Counted from the stretch's first letter, positions 41,894 through 53,809 are shown. The stretch is 64,000 nucleotides of DNA from Isoetes taiwanensis (GCA_021234155.1 JAJEKV010000046.1:7567012-7631011); one strand, 5' to 3'. Notes: a model not told the origin generated them from the sequence alone. Program-made: numbers and translations.

Positions 41894-42025
41894 TATGTTG
41901 TATATCCCTCCAGCCAGACAGCATGCTTGCTAGCCTCCGGGCTTTTTTGTTTAAAAGATTTCAAGCCTTCGGGCTCTTGTGAAATATGAAAGGCCTTCGG
42001 GCAGAATGTGTAGCCCTATGGGCAA
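41880..42025 (+). ncRNA. Cluster of mini-hairpins with UNCG tetraloops
   Basis: Four GCC-UNCG-GGC hairpins occur in about 120 bases: gcctccgggc (41881), agcctccgggct (41933), agccttcgggct (41964) and gccttcgggc (41993). A variant, gccctatgggc, lies at 42013. C(UUCG)G and C(UCCG)G belong to the very stable UNCG tetraloop class. The cluster follows the acidic ORF, so it would lie in its 3' UTR. Confidence 0.5.
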
Positions 42026-42233
42026 AAATTTTAAATATATGAAATTTTGTTTCAAAGTCATTGCATATATCTAACCTGTCACATTTCTGTAATGATAATA
42101 TTATTTTGTATCGTAATTGTTCTTGCAATTCAAATAGTGAAAAGATAACCTGCTGTTTTCAAATGAAATGGTTTGCATCTCATCTTTACTGAATCTGTTA
42201 CACCAGAACTTCACATCTGAACCTAAAATACAA

Positions 42234-42377
42234 TCAACTTAAAATTCGTGACAACACAGCTTCAGTTAGCATTGGCTGGATTACTGCAGGGTCTGCTACT
42301 GGATCGATACCAAGCACTTGATTGTATATGTACAACAAGTGCTTGCACGTGAATTCTCTAATCCTTTCCATGTGGAT
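42234..42377 (-). pseudogene. Possible host exon end interrupted by element 3
   Basis: The minus strand encodes HMERIREFTCKHLLYIYNQ and VLGIDPVADPAVIQPMLTEA, then a stop at 42234. Element 3 inserted just upstream, at TGGAT. Across the junction the frame continues about nine codons into 55362-55388, to an AATGCAG that could be a splice acceptor. The protein is not recognised. Confidence 0.35.
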
Positions 42378-43952
42378 TGTGACGCTCCCAGAATATATAC
42401 GACCCCCGGCCGTATACATACGGGGACTTTCCCCTCCCATGGCGACCATCGCGCCATGAGCAGGGCCCTCCATCTAACCCGGGCCGTCTACGTAGAGGCC
42501 ATTTCGGTGAAGGAACGGAGGGTCTTTTCATTACGCCGATGAAGCCTACGTCGCGGAAGCATGAATACAAGGGTTAGCACACAGCATAAATCACATATAA
42601 ATAACCACCACGAAGGGTGGCATATCCATCCAAATACCAACGGCAAAGAATATGCATCTAAGACTAAGAAAACACCCAAAACCCAGGTTCTACCCCGGTT
42701 CAGACTCTAGTGGGGGAGCGACCGACTCTTTGGGTCTCGGAGATCGATGAGGCCGAATCTTGGCATGGCGTTGAGTAGCATAGAACATCGGCTAGGGTTG
42801 TCCACTCCATCCGCCCCTCCTGTGCACACTTTGCAGATGGGTCGATTCACGCTATGGCTTCGCTATAGCCTTCCGGAGACGCAGGCTCTAGGGATCACCC
42901 TTTGAGTCTACTCCAGGTTCATGACACCTGGTCCGATGAGGCAGGTCGGGGAGGCGTCCCCTTCCAGGATCACAGTGGTGTCGTGGGTGAGCTAGAGAAT
43001 ACGTGCCGCATCAGCGACCCCGCATCCGTGCGAACTTACTCACCCTAATTCTACTCAAAGTGCATGGTGCCCCATACGGGTCACACCACTACACCCAGGG
43101 AGTGTCAGACCCATACCCGGCCCTCCACGTGACCGGCTATCAGGCCTAGCCCACTGTAGGAGTCTCAGGAGCCTTTTATGCTCGTGCAAGACCCCACCCC
43201 CTACTTCTGCTTGTGTCCCTTATGCGGTGCTAAGCCAGACCATAGCGTCTATGACCCGGTGGGCTCTTGCGCACAGGCCGAAACTAGTAGGGTGTTAAAG
43301 GACTACTAGGAGCATTCTATACTCAAGCTCAGAGGCCCCTACCCCCCTGTTAATCCCTGTTTACGAGAAACTACTAAACTAACTCATAGAGACATCGACC
43401 ATTCCATACAGAGCATAATTCATAATTGAAAAATATTCCTAATTACCAAAGAAGGGTTAATCTCACCCAAAACCAATCAGAAAAGAATACTAGAGTATTA
43501 TTCTACAATTTGCAAGTTATCTACTACTAACCGAGTTTAATTTGGACCCGTTGTCAAGGGGTGCTTCCATGGTCTTTGTCTTGGGGTAGCGGCGGTGGTA
43601 GAGGGTGTCTTGGCGATCACGGGAGCGAATAGCAAGCGCTTCTGGCCTTTCGGTTTGCTCACGGTGCTTTCTTTGGGTCGAAATTGGGCTGATATGAGGA
43701 TGGCGCTTCCCTTTGGTGGCCTAGTTTAGCAATCCTCATGCTAGCCACCCGGGTCATGCCAAATGGCTCCTTCCCACTATGGATTGACTTAATCACATGT
43801 CTTTAGATAATTATCCTTTATAATCTGGTTAACATGGCTAATTAAATCCATTGTGGCCAACCCCCCTAGGTTATCATACCCGGTTGGCGTACCTATACCA
43901 AAGTGGCGTGTTCAATATTTATCGTGCAGGTATAAATACTTGGAACGTCACA
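42378..43952 (-). repeat. 3' LTR of element 3
   Basis: 1575 bases, TGTGACGCTCCC to GGAACGTCACA. It is cleaner than the 5' copy. Confidence 0.93.
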
Positions 43953-43965
43953 TTCTCCCCTCCTT
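43953..43965 (-). promoter_or_regulatory. Polypurine tract of element 3
   Basis: The minus strand reads AAGGAGGGGAGAA immediately before the 3' LTR. Confidence 0.85.
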
Positions 43966-44515
43966 AGAATTTATGCTGTCCTCAGCATTGGGGTTAGTTC
44001 GAAATGTACAAAGAAATACATTACGAAGGAAAGTAATCCGTTATTTTTTTTTCGAGAAGTAATACATATATTCAAACTTTAAGGGTTGCAAAACATTTCA
44101 AGTACGGTGGTGCATTCAACATGATTATCATAATCAAACAGTTTAAGGATCGAAATCCAATACCAACATCAGTCGAATGATAAACAAAACATGAAGGCAA
44201 AACAAAACTGAAGAGGTCGGTTCATCAGTAACCCTCTAGCATGGGCAGGGCACGTACTGCTTACTGGCCTGCACATGTCAGCGTATCAGTTTATATGATG
44301 AAGTTGTGGTTGAAGGGACCATCTCCTTATAATAATTAAAGAACATACTATCTATCAGGGAACCTATCATGTCTACGGTTTGCGGTTCCTTGTGGCATAG
44401 GGATTGGTCAAGTTCCCATTGCAGCCAAGAGGAAAGCGGTCTATCAACTATATGCTTTTGACAGTACACCACGTCCTAGAGAACACAAGGTGATCTCATC
44501 ATCGGTTACTTGTTA

Positions 44516-45229
44516 TTACTTACGATGCATCTTGCCCTCTGAGGCGCTATCCCTAAGACTCAAGCTTCTAAGCTTACCGCCGACTGCGGGGTTGATAGCA
44601 TCGTTGATGGTGCGGCCTTGAGATTCGCGCATGAAATCCGGATAATGTTTGTCAAGGTCTATCTTCATCACCCACGTAGCATCTTCAACTGGTAAGTGTT
44701 TCCACTTAACTAAGTATTGCAACATTTGAGTCCTTCTGGTTTGTTTGTAAGCTCGGTCAAGAAGAGCTTCATGCACTATTTCGAGTTGCTCTTCTGTCAT
44801 TTCTAGGAGGGCTGGGGTCTCCAAAACCTCCTCTGGATCAGGGGTGTGTTGCTTGAGAAGACTCACGTGAAAGACTTTATGGATCTTCAAACGGGGCGGT
44901 AAATCCAAGCGATATGCCTGCTCTCCAACACGGTCAATAATTTTGAACGGTCCAGCCCATCTGGGTGCCAACTTTTTACAGTTACCAATCTTAAGCTTGG
45001 CTTGTTTCACCTTAATCTTAAGCCAAACTGATTCACCCACCTGGAAATTGCGTGGGGTTCTGTGTTTGTCGGCCACACTCTTCTGACGACTGCGTGCCGC
45101 TAATAAATAATCACGAACTTCTTCGACCAGCACTTGCATCTCTAAGAGGAGTTGTTGAGAAACCTCTACTTTAGAGACGGGGTTATGCCATGTATCTGGG
45201 GTAAGGCATTGATAGCCATAATTTATCAT
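44516..45229 (-). pseudogene. Element 3 integrase C-terminus and chromodomain
   Basis: GPFKIIDRVGEQAYRLDLPP and HKVFHVSLLKQHTPDPEE lead into MLQYLVKWKHLPVEDATWV, the same chromodomain-like ending as element 2. The frame is intact for 237 codons, with its start in the middle of the integrase because of an upstream shift near 45240. Confidence 0.88.
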
Positions 45230-45239
45230 AAAAAGGGGA

Positions 45240-45918
45240 CATCATCGGAAGATTCTGCTTCATCTTTGTTATAAGCAAACTCAATCGGATATATGTAGTC
45301 GACCCATTGCGATTGCTTACTCCACACATAACTTCTTAGCATATCCTCTATAATACGATTGAGTGCGTTCGTCGACCATCGTTTGAGGATGATATGTTGT
45401 ACTCATAGCAAGCTTGGTCTGGATGGTGGCAAAGAAATCTTTCCAAAATGCACTTACAAATTTGGGATCCCTATCCGACACAATTACTCGTGGCATCCCG
45501 TGTAATCTGAAGATTTCCTTGGCGAACAGTAGAGCAGTATCATAGGCGGTATCTGTGGTACGACATGGCAAGAAATGAGCCATCTTTGACAATTTGTCGA
45601 CCACAACCATTAAGGCATCATATCCCCAGAGAGTCCTTGGAAGGCCCACAATGAAATCCATGGTTATTACTTCCCATTTGGCATTTGGCACATCCAGAGG
45701 TTGCAACTTCGCTGGAATCAAATGCTTGCTCGCTTTTGTTTCTTTGGCATACGACAACGCCTAATGTATTTGGCAATTTCCTTTTTCATGGAAGGCCAGA
45801 AATAACTGGAACGAATTTTAAAGTAGGTTTTCATAAAACCTGCGTGTCCAGCTATAGGGCTATTGTGTGTGTCATGAAGAATGAGCTTCCGTACTCCTGA
45901 AGTCTCTGGCACACACAA
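45240..45918 (-). pseudogene. Element 3 integrase zinc domain and DDE core
   Basis: Frame 45718-45918 has HDTHNSPIAGHAGFMKTYF. Frame 45317-45757 has TMDFIVGLP (D), VSDRDPKFVS (D) and TTYHPQTM in the place of YHPQTDGQ, after which the conserved E segment is shifted. Two or more indels interrupt the domain. Confidence 0.88.
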
Positions 45919-46047
45919 CTTATCTTTATAATATAATAAGTTGCCCTCCTTCTTATATGCCGCGAAAAGCCTCCGTTACGCATCCGTGCGGCGTCCTTAG
46001 CCAAATTGTCCCAAATGTCACGAGAACTGCGGATCGGTGGCCAAAGG

Positions 46048-46672
46048 TTACGCTCTATCGTTTCCCAAACTCAGCGGTGAGTGTAGAAATGGCATTACAA
46101 TGGGTTGGTCACCAAGGAATGTCGTGATAAAGCATCCATAACCACATTGTGCTTGCCGGGGCTTATACATAATCTCAAAATCATACTCCTCGAGAAATTC
46201 CATCCATCTCCTTTGGCGGAGGTTGAGATTGGGGGCTGGGTGGATAAATACTTGAGGAGACTTTGGTGATCCGGTATCAGCTGGAATCTTCTTCCAAGAA
46301 GGTAGTGTCTCCATATCCGCGGGGGGCGCGGACTACGGCTAACAGTTCCTGATCATGGGTGGGATATCGTTGCTCTATCTCATTCATCTTCTTTGAGTCG
46401 TAAGCAATTACCCTCCCCTCCTGCATTAGGACCCCACCGGTGGCAATTTTACTGGCATCTGTCGCCACTAGCTTATCCTGTTCCGGATCGGGTAATGTGA
46501 GAACTGGTGCTGATGTTAGGGCATCTTTAAGCTGCTGGAAACTCTGCTGAACTTTCGTCTTCCAATGGTCCATCCAATCCTTCACCTTCTCATGCTTTGT
46601 GAGATTTGTAAGAGGAGTTGCAATCTTCGCGAAATCCTTTACAAATTTTCGATAGTAGCTTGCTAACCCCAA
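46048..46672 (-). pseudogene. Element 3 RNase H
   Basis: [20 protein letters not shown] and [13 protein letters not shown] in 46277-46672 show the D and E residues. 46048-46314 carries LRQRRWMEFLEEYDFEI. Frames overlap with shifts. Confidence 0.85.
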
Positions 46673-46725
46673 GAAACTCCGGACCTCGGAAACATTCCCT
46701 GGAATAGGCCATTCCCTTACGGCCT

Positions 46726-47450
46726 CTATCTTTCGGGGTGCTTAGCAATTCCCTCTGCGGAAATGATATGGCCTAAATAATCAACCTTCGGAGTGGCGAA
46801 CTTGCACTTAGAGAACTTGGCATAGAGTTGATGACGTCTCAGCTTTTGTAGGGCCAATCTAAGATGTCTCTCATGTTCTTCAAGGGTCTTAGTGTAGATG
46901 AGAATGTCGTCGAAGAAGATAACAACAAAATCATCCAAGTATTGTCGGAAGACATCATTCATTAGTCGCATAAACATTGCTGGGGCATTAGTTAATCCAA
47001 AAGGCATAACCGTAAATTCATAATGCCCATACCTAGTCTTGGCGGATTTATGGATGTCCTCCTCCTTGATCCTTATCGATGGTATCCGGGCGAAGATCAA
47101 TCTTTGAAATACTTAGCCCCTTATGGCTGATCCATTAGGTCATACGCCCTAGGCAAAGCATAGCGATTCTTGATGGTATGCTTGTTAAGTTGCCGGTAAT
47201 CAATACACATCCTCGGTGAGCAGTCCTTTTTCTTAACAAAGAGAATAGGGCGCCAAAAAATGAAACACTAGGTCGGATGAAACCTAGGTTTAATAGCTCT
47301 TGAAGTTGCTTCTTAAGTTACGCCAGTGCGGAGGACTCATGCGGTGCAGAGCCTTTTGATAGGCTTGGTACCTGGTTCTAAAGCTATTTCACATTCCACC
47401 CCTCTAAAAAGGAGGAAGCTTTCTGAATCTCATCGGAAAAAAGATCACCA
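46726..47450 (-). pseudogene. Element 3 reverse transcriptase
   Basis: The 46726-47100 frame has [19 protein letters not shown] and the catalytic [19 protein letters not shown], both Asp present. N-terminal RT blocks lie upstream in broken frames (47100-47450). Confidence 0.87.
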
Positions 47451-47491
47451 AATTAGCGGAGAAGATTAGCAATCCCCTCTGGGGGCGTCGA

Positions 47492-48200
47492 TTACTTGTT
47501 TTTGCTTAGCATCATTTCGATGGAAGCAAGCATAACGATGCAAAGGAGCTTTTCCTTGTGTATAGCTTTATCTAACTGCACGATGGACATAGGCTGCCGG
47601 GATAGGGTTGAGAGGTTCACCTTTACTTGATTCTGCTTGAGCTCCATTGGTTGCATTGAAGGTAACTTCTCTCTTCTCATGATCTATGTTAAGCTTTTTT
47701 GCCGGATGCGGGAATTCCATACCAACAATGAGGTCATATTTGCCAATATCCATCAATTCACACCTAAAGCAATGGTGCACTGGGAGTTGCATGTTGAGAT
47801 TGATCGGCGACCATGGGTATGCGACTTTACCAGCTGGCTAGAGTAACGAGGTCGGGCCGGGACCTCAATGTTTCTAGACGTAAGACATGGGCCATCCTAG
47901 GAGAAGCAAAATTATGTGTACTTCCCGTATCCATAAGAATTACAAAAGGCTTCTTGTCTATTTGGCCTATGGTAGAAATAACAGCAGGCTGATTTTCAGC
48001 ATTGCCGCTTTCTATAGCCGCAAGGATATGAGACGCACCGTGAATGTAATCGGGAGCTTCCTCCTCGACAGGTTGTGTTGCTTCGAGATCATCCCAGTCG
48101 AGGTCGGCCATGGCCAACTGGGCAGTCTGCGTGACATAAGGGCAGTTCTGCATAAAGTGCCCTGGCCTCATACACCTGTAGCATGCCTTATCCTGGCGGA
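47492..48200 (-). pseudogene. Element 3 gag zinc knuckle and aspartic protease
   Basis: The frame gives C-Y-R-C-M-R-P-G-H-F-M-Q-N-C, a CCHC knuckle, and then VILMDTGSTHNFASPRMAH, the D-T/S-G protease active site. IGKYDLIVGMEF follows in the next frame. Confidence 0.87.
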
Positions 48201-48474
48201 GCTGTTCACGGGCCTCTTTAGGAATGGACTGTAAGAGGTTCCGAACTTCCTTACCGGCATTGTTCTGCTTATCTGGCGTGCTAAAGGCGACTTTCCTGTC
48301 CTGGCGGCCATAAGAGTTCTGCTGAGAGGGTCCCGGACTTGGCGAGCGGGGTTTGTAAGGTGTGACGGGCGTGGTGGCTGCGAAGTAAAGCGCAGGGGCG
48401 TGAATCTTGGTTCTTTGGCGTGTCCTCCTCGAGGCTCAATGCTTTAGCCTCTGCCTCTGCAACTGATTTTGGGT

Positions 48475-49299
48475 CTATGGCCTTAACCCCTCAATATAGC
48501 CTTCCACTGCCCTTTTCTCATTCATACCAGGTACATACAACCTCAGGCGCATAAACTCATCCGTGTAAGCCTGCACGGACATACTCTTCTGCTCCAACCT
48601 GTAAAAAGTCTGGATCTGTTGGCATTTGTGTGCACGGGGCACATAATGCGATTTGAAGGCCTTGGCAAACTTTCTGAAGTTGCATCTGCTCCTGTCCAAA
48701 TGCTTGGCTCTGGCATAGCCCTTCCACCAAATACGGGCAGCTCCTGTAAGGTTGGTGGTGGCAACCTTTCCTGTATCTTTCTCTGTCATTCCGTAAGACT
48801 TCCCAAACTCCTTCATCTCATCCAACCAGGACTCGGCGTTTAGGCCGCCTCGGGATTTCCCATCAAACTGGGCCAATTTCCTATTCTTCCATATACTCGT
48901 TATAGCTGTATCAACCGTCTTACGGTACTCTTTGTCTCGGCGCTTTGCATGGTCACCCGCTGATACCGATGAACCAGAAGATACGGAAGTGGTTGATCGT
49001 GAGGAAGTGGCACTATCCTTAGAGGAACCGGTAGCAGCTTAGCATGAGGCCTCCTCCTTGCGGGTCTGAGGACTAGCTCGGGGAGATGGGCTGTTGTCTT
49101 GGTGGACTCGGTGGTAGCGGAGGTAACTCGGTCCATCCTCACGGGTTTGTTGCGGTGGGTTGGCATGCAATACATAGGCTGTAATTAGCCCTAAGCGCCT
49201 TTTCATTAACATCGGTTCTGTTCGAGGAGTCGACCCTCTTTGGCGTTGGAGGTGTCTGCCAAAGCGGCGTTCACGGGCACCGTCTATATCGAGCATTCA
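48475..49299 (-). pseudogene. Element 3 gag (capsid) domain
   Basis: The clean part (48475-48876) contains AESWLDEMKEFGKSYGM, NLTGAARIWWKGY, FAKAFKSHYVPRAHKCQQI, TFYRLEQKSMSVQAYTDEF and YIEGLRP, all hallmarks of the Ty3 Retrotrans_gag domain that forms the particle shell. The N-terminal part (to 49299) is serine-rich and frameshifted. Confidence 0.88.
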
Positions 49300-49533
49300 T
49301 GGAAGCATAAGCGGGCGTACAATAACATACAATTCTATTTAGATAACAATTCTTTGTGATGACAAGAAAAAGTACAAATAGAACCGATGTTTCATTTCAT
49401 TCAAGTTGAGTACAACAACAAGTTGATTGGTACATGGGTTGGTACGAAGGAGGTATTATCTGATGGAAGTTTTAAACTTCTATCGGCACACAAGCGTAAC
49501 AACAACAAAAACACATAACTTGAGGGACCAAGC

Positions 49534-50000
49534 CTAGGGGTTCGCAAAAGGGCGAGGATCGAGTAGCGGACACTCTCGTCTGACCCTAACGAGCTTGTGG
49601 CGTGCCGGGCTTGGACAATCACTGGTTGAGTATTCCCATGTTGGGCTAACAATAAGAAGATTGAAAAGCCCGCCAAAGCATAGAAAGAGTTGCCATAGGT
49701 GGTCATTGGCGTCCTCAAAAGCCTCGTGCCTGCTCATACTCCAATAGTCCCAGGTACGGCACAGGGTCAACTTCAGGTCCTCAAAAGCTCTGTCCCTAAG
49801 GATGTTAACTATCTCCAACCCTTTGTCAGCATCATAGGGTTCTCCTGGTGGCGGGGGTTCCATCTCATAGCCTTCATCCCATTCGGGATATTCGCCATAT
49901 CTCTGGCCATAGTCCTGCTCTGGCGGCCCGGGATCATCCCTTCTGATCATGTCGGTAATCCTCTCCTCATATTCCCAAAGGGTCTCTTCTGCAAGACAGT
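49534..50000 (-). pseudogene. Small ORF between ORF-B and gag in element 3, unknown
   Basis: A 138-codon frame with a proline/acidic start (PGPPEQDYGQRYGEYPEWDE) and a helix-like middle (FEDLKLTLCRTWDYWSMSRH, EDANDHLWQLFLCFGG). No domain recognised. In elements 1 and 2 the corresponding position holds only the short gag-pol N-terminus. Confidence 0.4.
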
Positions 50001-50237
50001 TGAAATGAATGTAGAGGGTTGTATAGTTTTGTTATAGTTCAAACTTCAATAACCATCAACACATGATAGTAGGAATAATTTTCAATTGTATTCATAAAGA
50101 TAGTCCTTACAATCGATGAAAAGAGAGATGTATCATATTATAAAGTGGCTAAAGAATTTGCCAATGCAAAATTCCACAATCATCACATAATACAAAAATC
50201 GTAGTACAATTAGTTTTAAGAGCTAGGTCCTCCCTCT

Positions 50238-51604
50238 TCATCCGTAGGCGGGGGGTGGTGGAGGCGGTCGGTGTAATGTGAGAGTCACCCAGGGGTCTCT
50301 TTGTAGCAACCGCAATGGATGCAACCTCGGTGGGTAGGCAGCGGCTAATGGGGGGCTGCCGTAAGGAGCTTCATGCTCATCCGAGGTGCGATGTCGACCT
50401 AAGGCCGTCGGGGCAAGATCCCGTCGCCGCAGTACATAAGTAAGCGTACGGTAGGGGGGAGCTTCTTGTGCCCGGTCGGTGTGGAAACGCGGAGGGCCCA
50501 CCATGAAGCTTCAGCCTCCGGCCCCAAATCCCGGGCTATAAAAGAGGACTTGCGGTGTCGAAAGGCTGACAAAAAAAGCGGGTAAGGTGGTTGCCGATAC
50601 CTTCCCTTGCGGGGTCTACGATGTGGCCACCTCCTTATCCAAATCCATGGAAACCTCCTCTTCCTTAAGTTCTGCTGCTCCTCCTTCACATAATGCGGGA
50701 TTATGATATAAATCTTCTCCCTCGTCATCGACCGGAGGGAACCTCAACCATATTGATATTAGGGCGTGAGGTCCCATAGCCGTGAAGGCATCGGTGAGAA
50801 TTTGTGAGGGCCGGCTCACCGCATCGAAGTCCCGAAGGCGTAGTAGAATCTCAGCCGGCTCTATGGTCTCTTGGCGGGGCTGGGGCATTGCTGCACCCTG
50901 GAGGAAGCTCAATAGAAGTGAAGTCGATGAAGTCATCCATGCAATACTGCGCAAGCTCGTAAAAAGCACATGGTCTTTACGCTGCGTCTAAATCCGACCA
51001 TCATGTGATAAGTCGGATAATATCATCCAAGAGTAGATATTCTTGCCCTTGGTGATAAATAAGCGGAAGGGCATCCAGCCACGACAAGCCCTACGGCTTG
51101 CTCCGCGGCGCGGGAGGCAGCTCTAAAGCTAATTGCTTCCAGCGGGCGAAGTAAGCCCATGCCTATGTGTTCGTCTTCCCCTCCTCGGAAGACTTCGAGG
51201 CGGTTGCCTTTCTCTCTGAGGCAAGGTTTCATCCTCGACATATTGGTCCATGAGGGATGGCTAGGGCAAAGGCAACCTCAAGGTATTGCCGACCACGATC
51301 TTTGCTAGCGGGCAAATGTTTGCCCCATCAGACTTCCCCTTCGGCACATGCGCGCATGGGTGTCTCCCCTAGCATCTCCGGGACTACCTCCCCTCCGGAC
51401 TCACGGTGGGGAGGATCCCCAAGAGGATATACAGGAGGAGCATCTCCTCCATGTAGAAGTCTAAAATCGGCGTGTCACGGGTGCCTGCATGTTAGCAAGG
51501 AGGTCCGGTATTTGTGAGCAAAAGGTCATAGCGGGGTCGAAAGGGACTTGCGGATCCCATTGCTCTCCGTCATGGTACCAGGCGATAAGGTCAGCGGCTG
51601 CCAT
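50238..51604 (-). pseudogene. ORF-B of element 3, unknown protein
   Basis: It starts MAAADLIAWYHDGEQWDPQV, matching MAAVDFRRWYS of element 2 in pattern and position, 195 bases after the H3 stop. Later blocks (ETIEPAEILLRLRDFDAVSR, LTDAFTAMGPHALISIWLRF, an acidic EDLYHNPALCEGGAAELKEEE, and a proline-rich end) are poorly conserved with elements 1 and 2. Frames are broken in several places. Confidence 0.5.
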
Positions 51605-51798
51605 GGCGCTAAAAAGGAGGAGAGAGGAAGAAGAACAAACGTAACAGGTGAAATGAAGTTTAAAAGTTCTTTTATTTGAGGCTGATGTCAGCATTCTTTC
51701 ATATTAAATTACGAAATAGATAAAAAAAAATACAAGATAAAAAGTTTTTCTATTAAATACAAAAAAAATATTTACAATGCGGATCCAAGCACAATAGG

Positions 51799-52197
51799 CT
51801 AAGGATGCTCCCCCCGAATCCTACGGGTGAGGGCTAAATCCTTAGGCATTATGGTTACCCTCTTTGCGTGGATCGCGCAAAGATTGGCGTCACCAAAAAG
51901 TGCCACCAAATAGGCTTCAGCAGCCTCTTGGAGCGCCAAAATAGCAAAGGTTTGAAAACGGAGGTCGGTCTTGAACTGCTGCGCGATCTCTCGTACCAGC
52001 CTCTGGAAGGGTAGCTTCCGTATCAGAAGCTGTGTAGACTTCTGGAACTTGCGGATTTCCCGCAAGGCCCGAATGTAGACCGGGTGCCGATGGGGTTTCC
52101 CTTTGTGGGGCGGGTTTTGCGGTGACCGGCCGGTCTTTGGTACCGTCTTAGCCCCAGCATGACCGGTCGGGGAGCTATCCACTCGCTTCTTCTCCAT
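51799..52197 (-). CDS. Histone H3 ORF carried by element 3
   Basis: 132 intact codons from an internal ATG; the frame is open upstream to 52251. Residues 1-37 form a basic proline/threonine-rich tail ([20 protein letters not shown], then PHRH). From [12 protein letters not shown] onward it is an H3 histone fold: [64 protein letters not shown] and stop. By eye about 15 of the last 89 positions differ from canonical plant H3. K56, K79, C110, H113 and K122 equivalents are kept. Position 90 is L as in plant H3.3; position 87 is F and 41 is H. No long loop 1, so not CENH3. A longer N-terminal part may begin near 53034. Confidence 0.95.
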   Translation of the reverse strand: MEKKRVDSSPTGHAGAKTVPKTGRSPQNPPHKGKPHRHPVYIRALREIRKFQKSTQLLIRKLPFQRLVREIAQQFKTDLRFQTFAILALQEAAEAYLVALFGDANLCAIHAKRVTIMPKDLALTRRIRGEHP

Positions 52198-52251
52198 TTG
52201 GGGCTGGTATTCTTGCCAAAAGCCCCCGGCGGTCTTTAGTTTCTCCTTGTA

Positions 52252-53034
52252 TTATTTGCCGGTCTTCGGGCTAAACCCTTCCTCGGTGCTTAATGGTCAC
52301 ATGTTACCATGGGGTTGGGCCAACCCACCCCGATTGCCCTCCCGATCTGGCGGGTTCGGTTTTCTGTCGATCCCTCTCATCTGTTCTCAAAGCTTCTCCC
52401 GTTCCTCGGACTCTCCTCGAGATCTTCTTCGAATCGAGCAAAATGTTGGCTCGCGCCGGCGAAGAAGCTTCGACACAGAATGCCGTGGTACGCAGACCCA
52501 TATCGATCTGTATGGTCGTCAGATAATCTATGCTGATATCGGGGATTTCTCCCCAAATAAAGCTGTGGTTATCCTCGTCCCAACGGTATGGGGGAACCTC
52601 AATTGCCCTGCCATCGATGACGGCAAAGCCGTCCCCGAGGTACCTGTACTCTCTTCCCCTGGCCGTATATCGCCTGGCTCAATCTCGAGTTTGGTCGTCT
52701 TCCTTGGCCAAGCCTCACGATACGATCGGCTTCCCTGCTGATGCCCCTCCTCCTCGGTATGCCCTTCTGTTGGGGGATAGAATTTAATGAGCATCATGAC
52801 CATGTCGAGGTTGCTTTCGACAATGGTAAGGGGAGGTGGCGAAGATTCATCGGATAGGGGAATGGCTCGAAATGATAGATAGGATAGGGGATCTATCGGT
52901 TATTCTCAAACACGTTTACTAGCTCATCTAGGGTATGTCAATGAAGGCGGTGCAGCCATGTCTTAGGGTGATCATGGCATAAATCTCCACTATACTCAAA
53001 GTAGAAGGGTCAGGCGGTCTTGGTATTAGCCATA
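52252..53034 (-). pseudogene. Possible N-terminal extension of the element 3 H3 ORF
   Basis: At 53034 the minus strand reads MANTKTA and a stop. It resembles MARTKQTA with one substitution and one lost codon, and lies about 412 codons from the H3 stop, the same total length as in element 2. Charged frames in between ([33 protein letters not shown]) are compatible with a linker but broken. This is a suggestion, not a firm call. Confidence 0.3.
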
Positions 53035-53214
53035 CCGTGGCAATAAGGTCTAGGAAGGCGATGCTGTAGTGGCCCTGGAGAAGGCGGCAAAGGGAAGCTA
53101 GGGTTCCCAAGAACACAAAAGCGTGACGAAGCAAGGTCAAGTCCCGGTGGCGATGGCGGCTGGCTGACTCGGTGAAGGGTGAAGGCAAGGCGGAACAAAT
53201 AACAAGAAGAAATT

Positions 53215-53793
53215 TTAAGCGGCCGGTTAACTTTTTGAAATTTTAAAATTTTCCTATTAACTTTTAATTTTATTATTAAAAAATAATTATCTGCGGAAAT
53301 CGAGGGCCTCTGTCGGGGCGAAATTGCGCATTATCGTGCTCCGCCGGGGGGGTCGTCGAAAAAAAGCGGCGCGAAGTTGACCTGGCGGCCAGCGTTGACT
53401 CCCGTCTCGACCCGGTCGGGCGCCATTTGCATTTTTCGGCTCTTCTACCGTGACTGCAAAGGCGACAAAAAGCAAGCGGGGCGCCGAAGTTGGTTTCGGG
53501 CCTGCCCTTGACCATTTTAAGCCGGGAGGCGGCCAGCCTGGGGTAATTCCGGTATGTCGATCAATGGATGCAACTTCTCCAGATCATTTGAGCTACCCGA
53601 CATTTACAATTCTTCCAATTCTTGGGCCCTCCGATTCGCCCTATCCTTCTTAAAGCTACAATTTCCTAATTTAACCTAACAGAACCAAACAACAAAGAGG
53701 ACTAACAACACATTAACTTAGCCTCCTCCTAACTACAGGTGCTTTCACGAGTTAGTGTTTGGCCGGTGCTATGATTTTCGAGCAACGAAATCC
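53215..53793 (-). other. Leader of element 3, nothing else recognised
   Basis: This lies between the PBS and the putative H3 ORF start. It contains no inverted-repeat modules like those of elements 1 and 2 and no clear TATA decamer. Confidence 0.5.
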
Positions 53794-53806
53794 GGCTCAC
53801 GATACC
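53794..53806 (-). promoter_or_regulatory. Degraded primer binding site of element 3
   Basis: The minus strand reads GGTATCGTGAGCC next to the LTR, close to the iMet PBS TGGTATCAGAGCC. Confidence 0.55.
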
Positions 53807-53809
53807 CTT

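Noticed and set aside
51799-52197. H3 ORF as a processed pseudogene of host H3 inserted by chance
   Set aside because: It occupies the same place and strand as the H3-like ORFs of elements 1 and 2, has a long in-frame upstream part, no poly(A) and no private target duplication.
51799-52197. CENH3 (centromeric H3)
   Set aside because: The loop 1 region is of canonical length, [15 protein letters not shown] is unchanged and overall identity to ordinary H3 is too high.
52247-52741. Plus-strand 164-codon ORF opposite the H3 linker
   Set aside because: It is antisense to the element's coding strand, with no motif; a shadow frame of GC-rich sequence.
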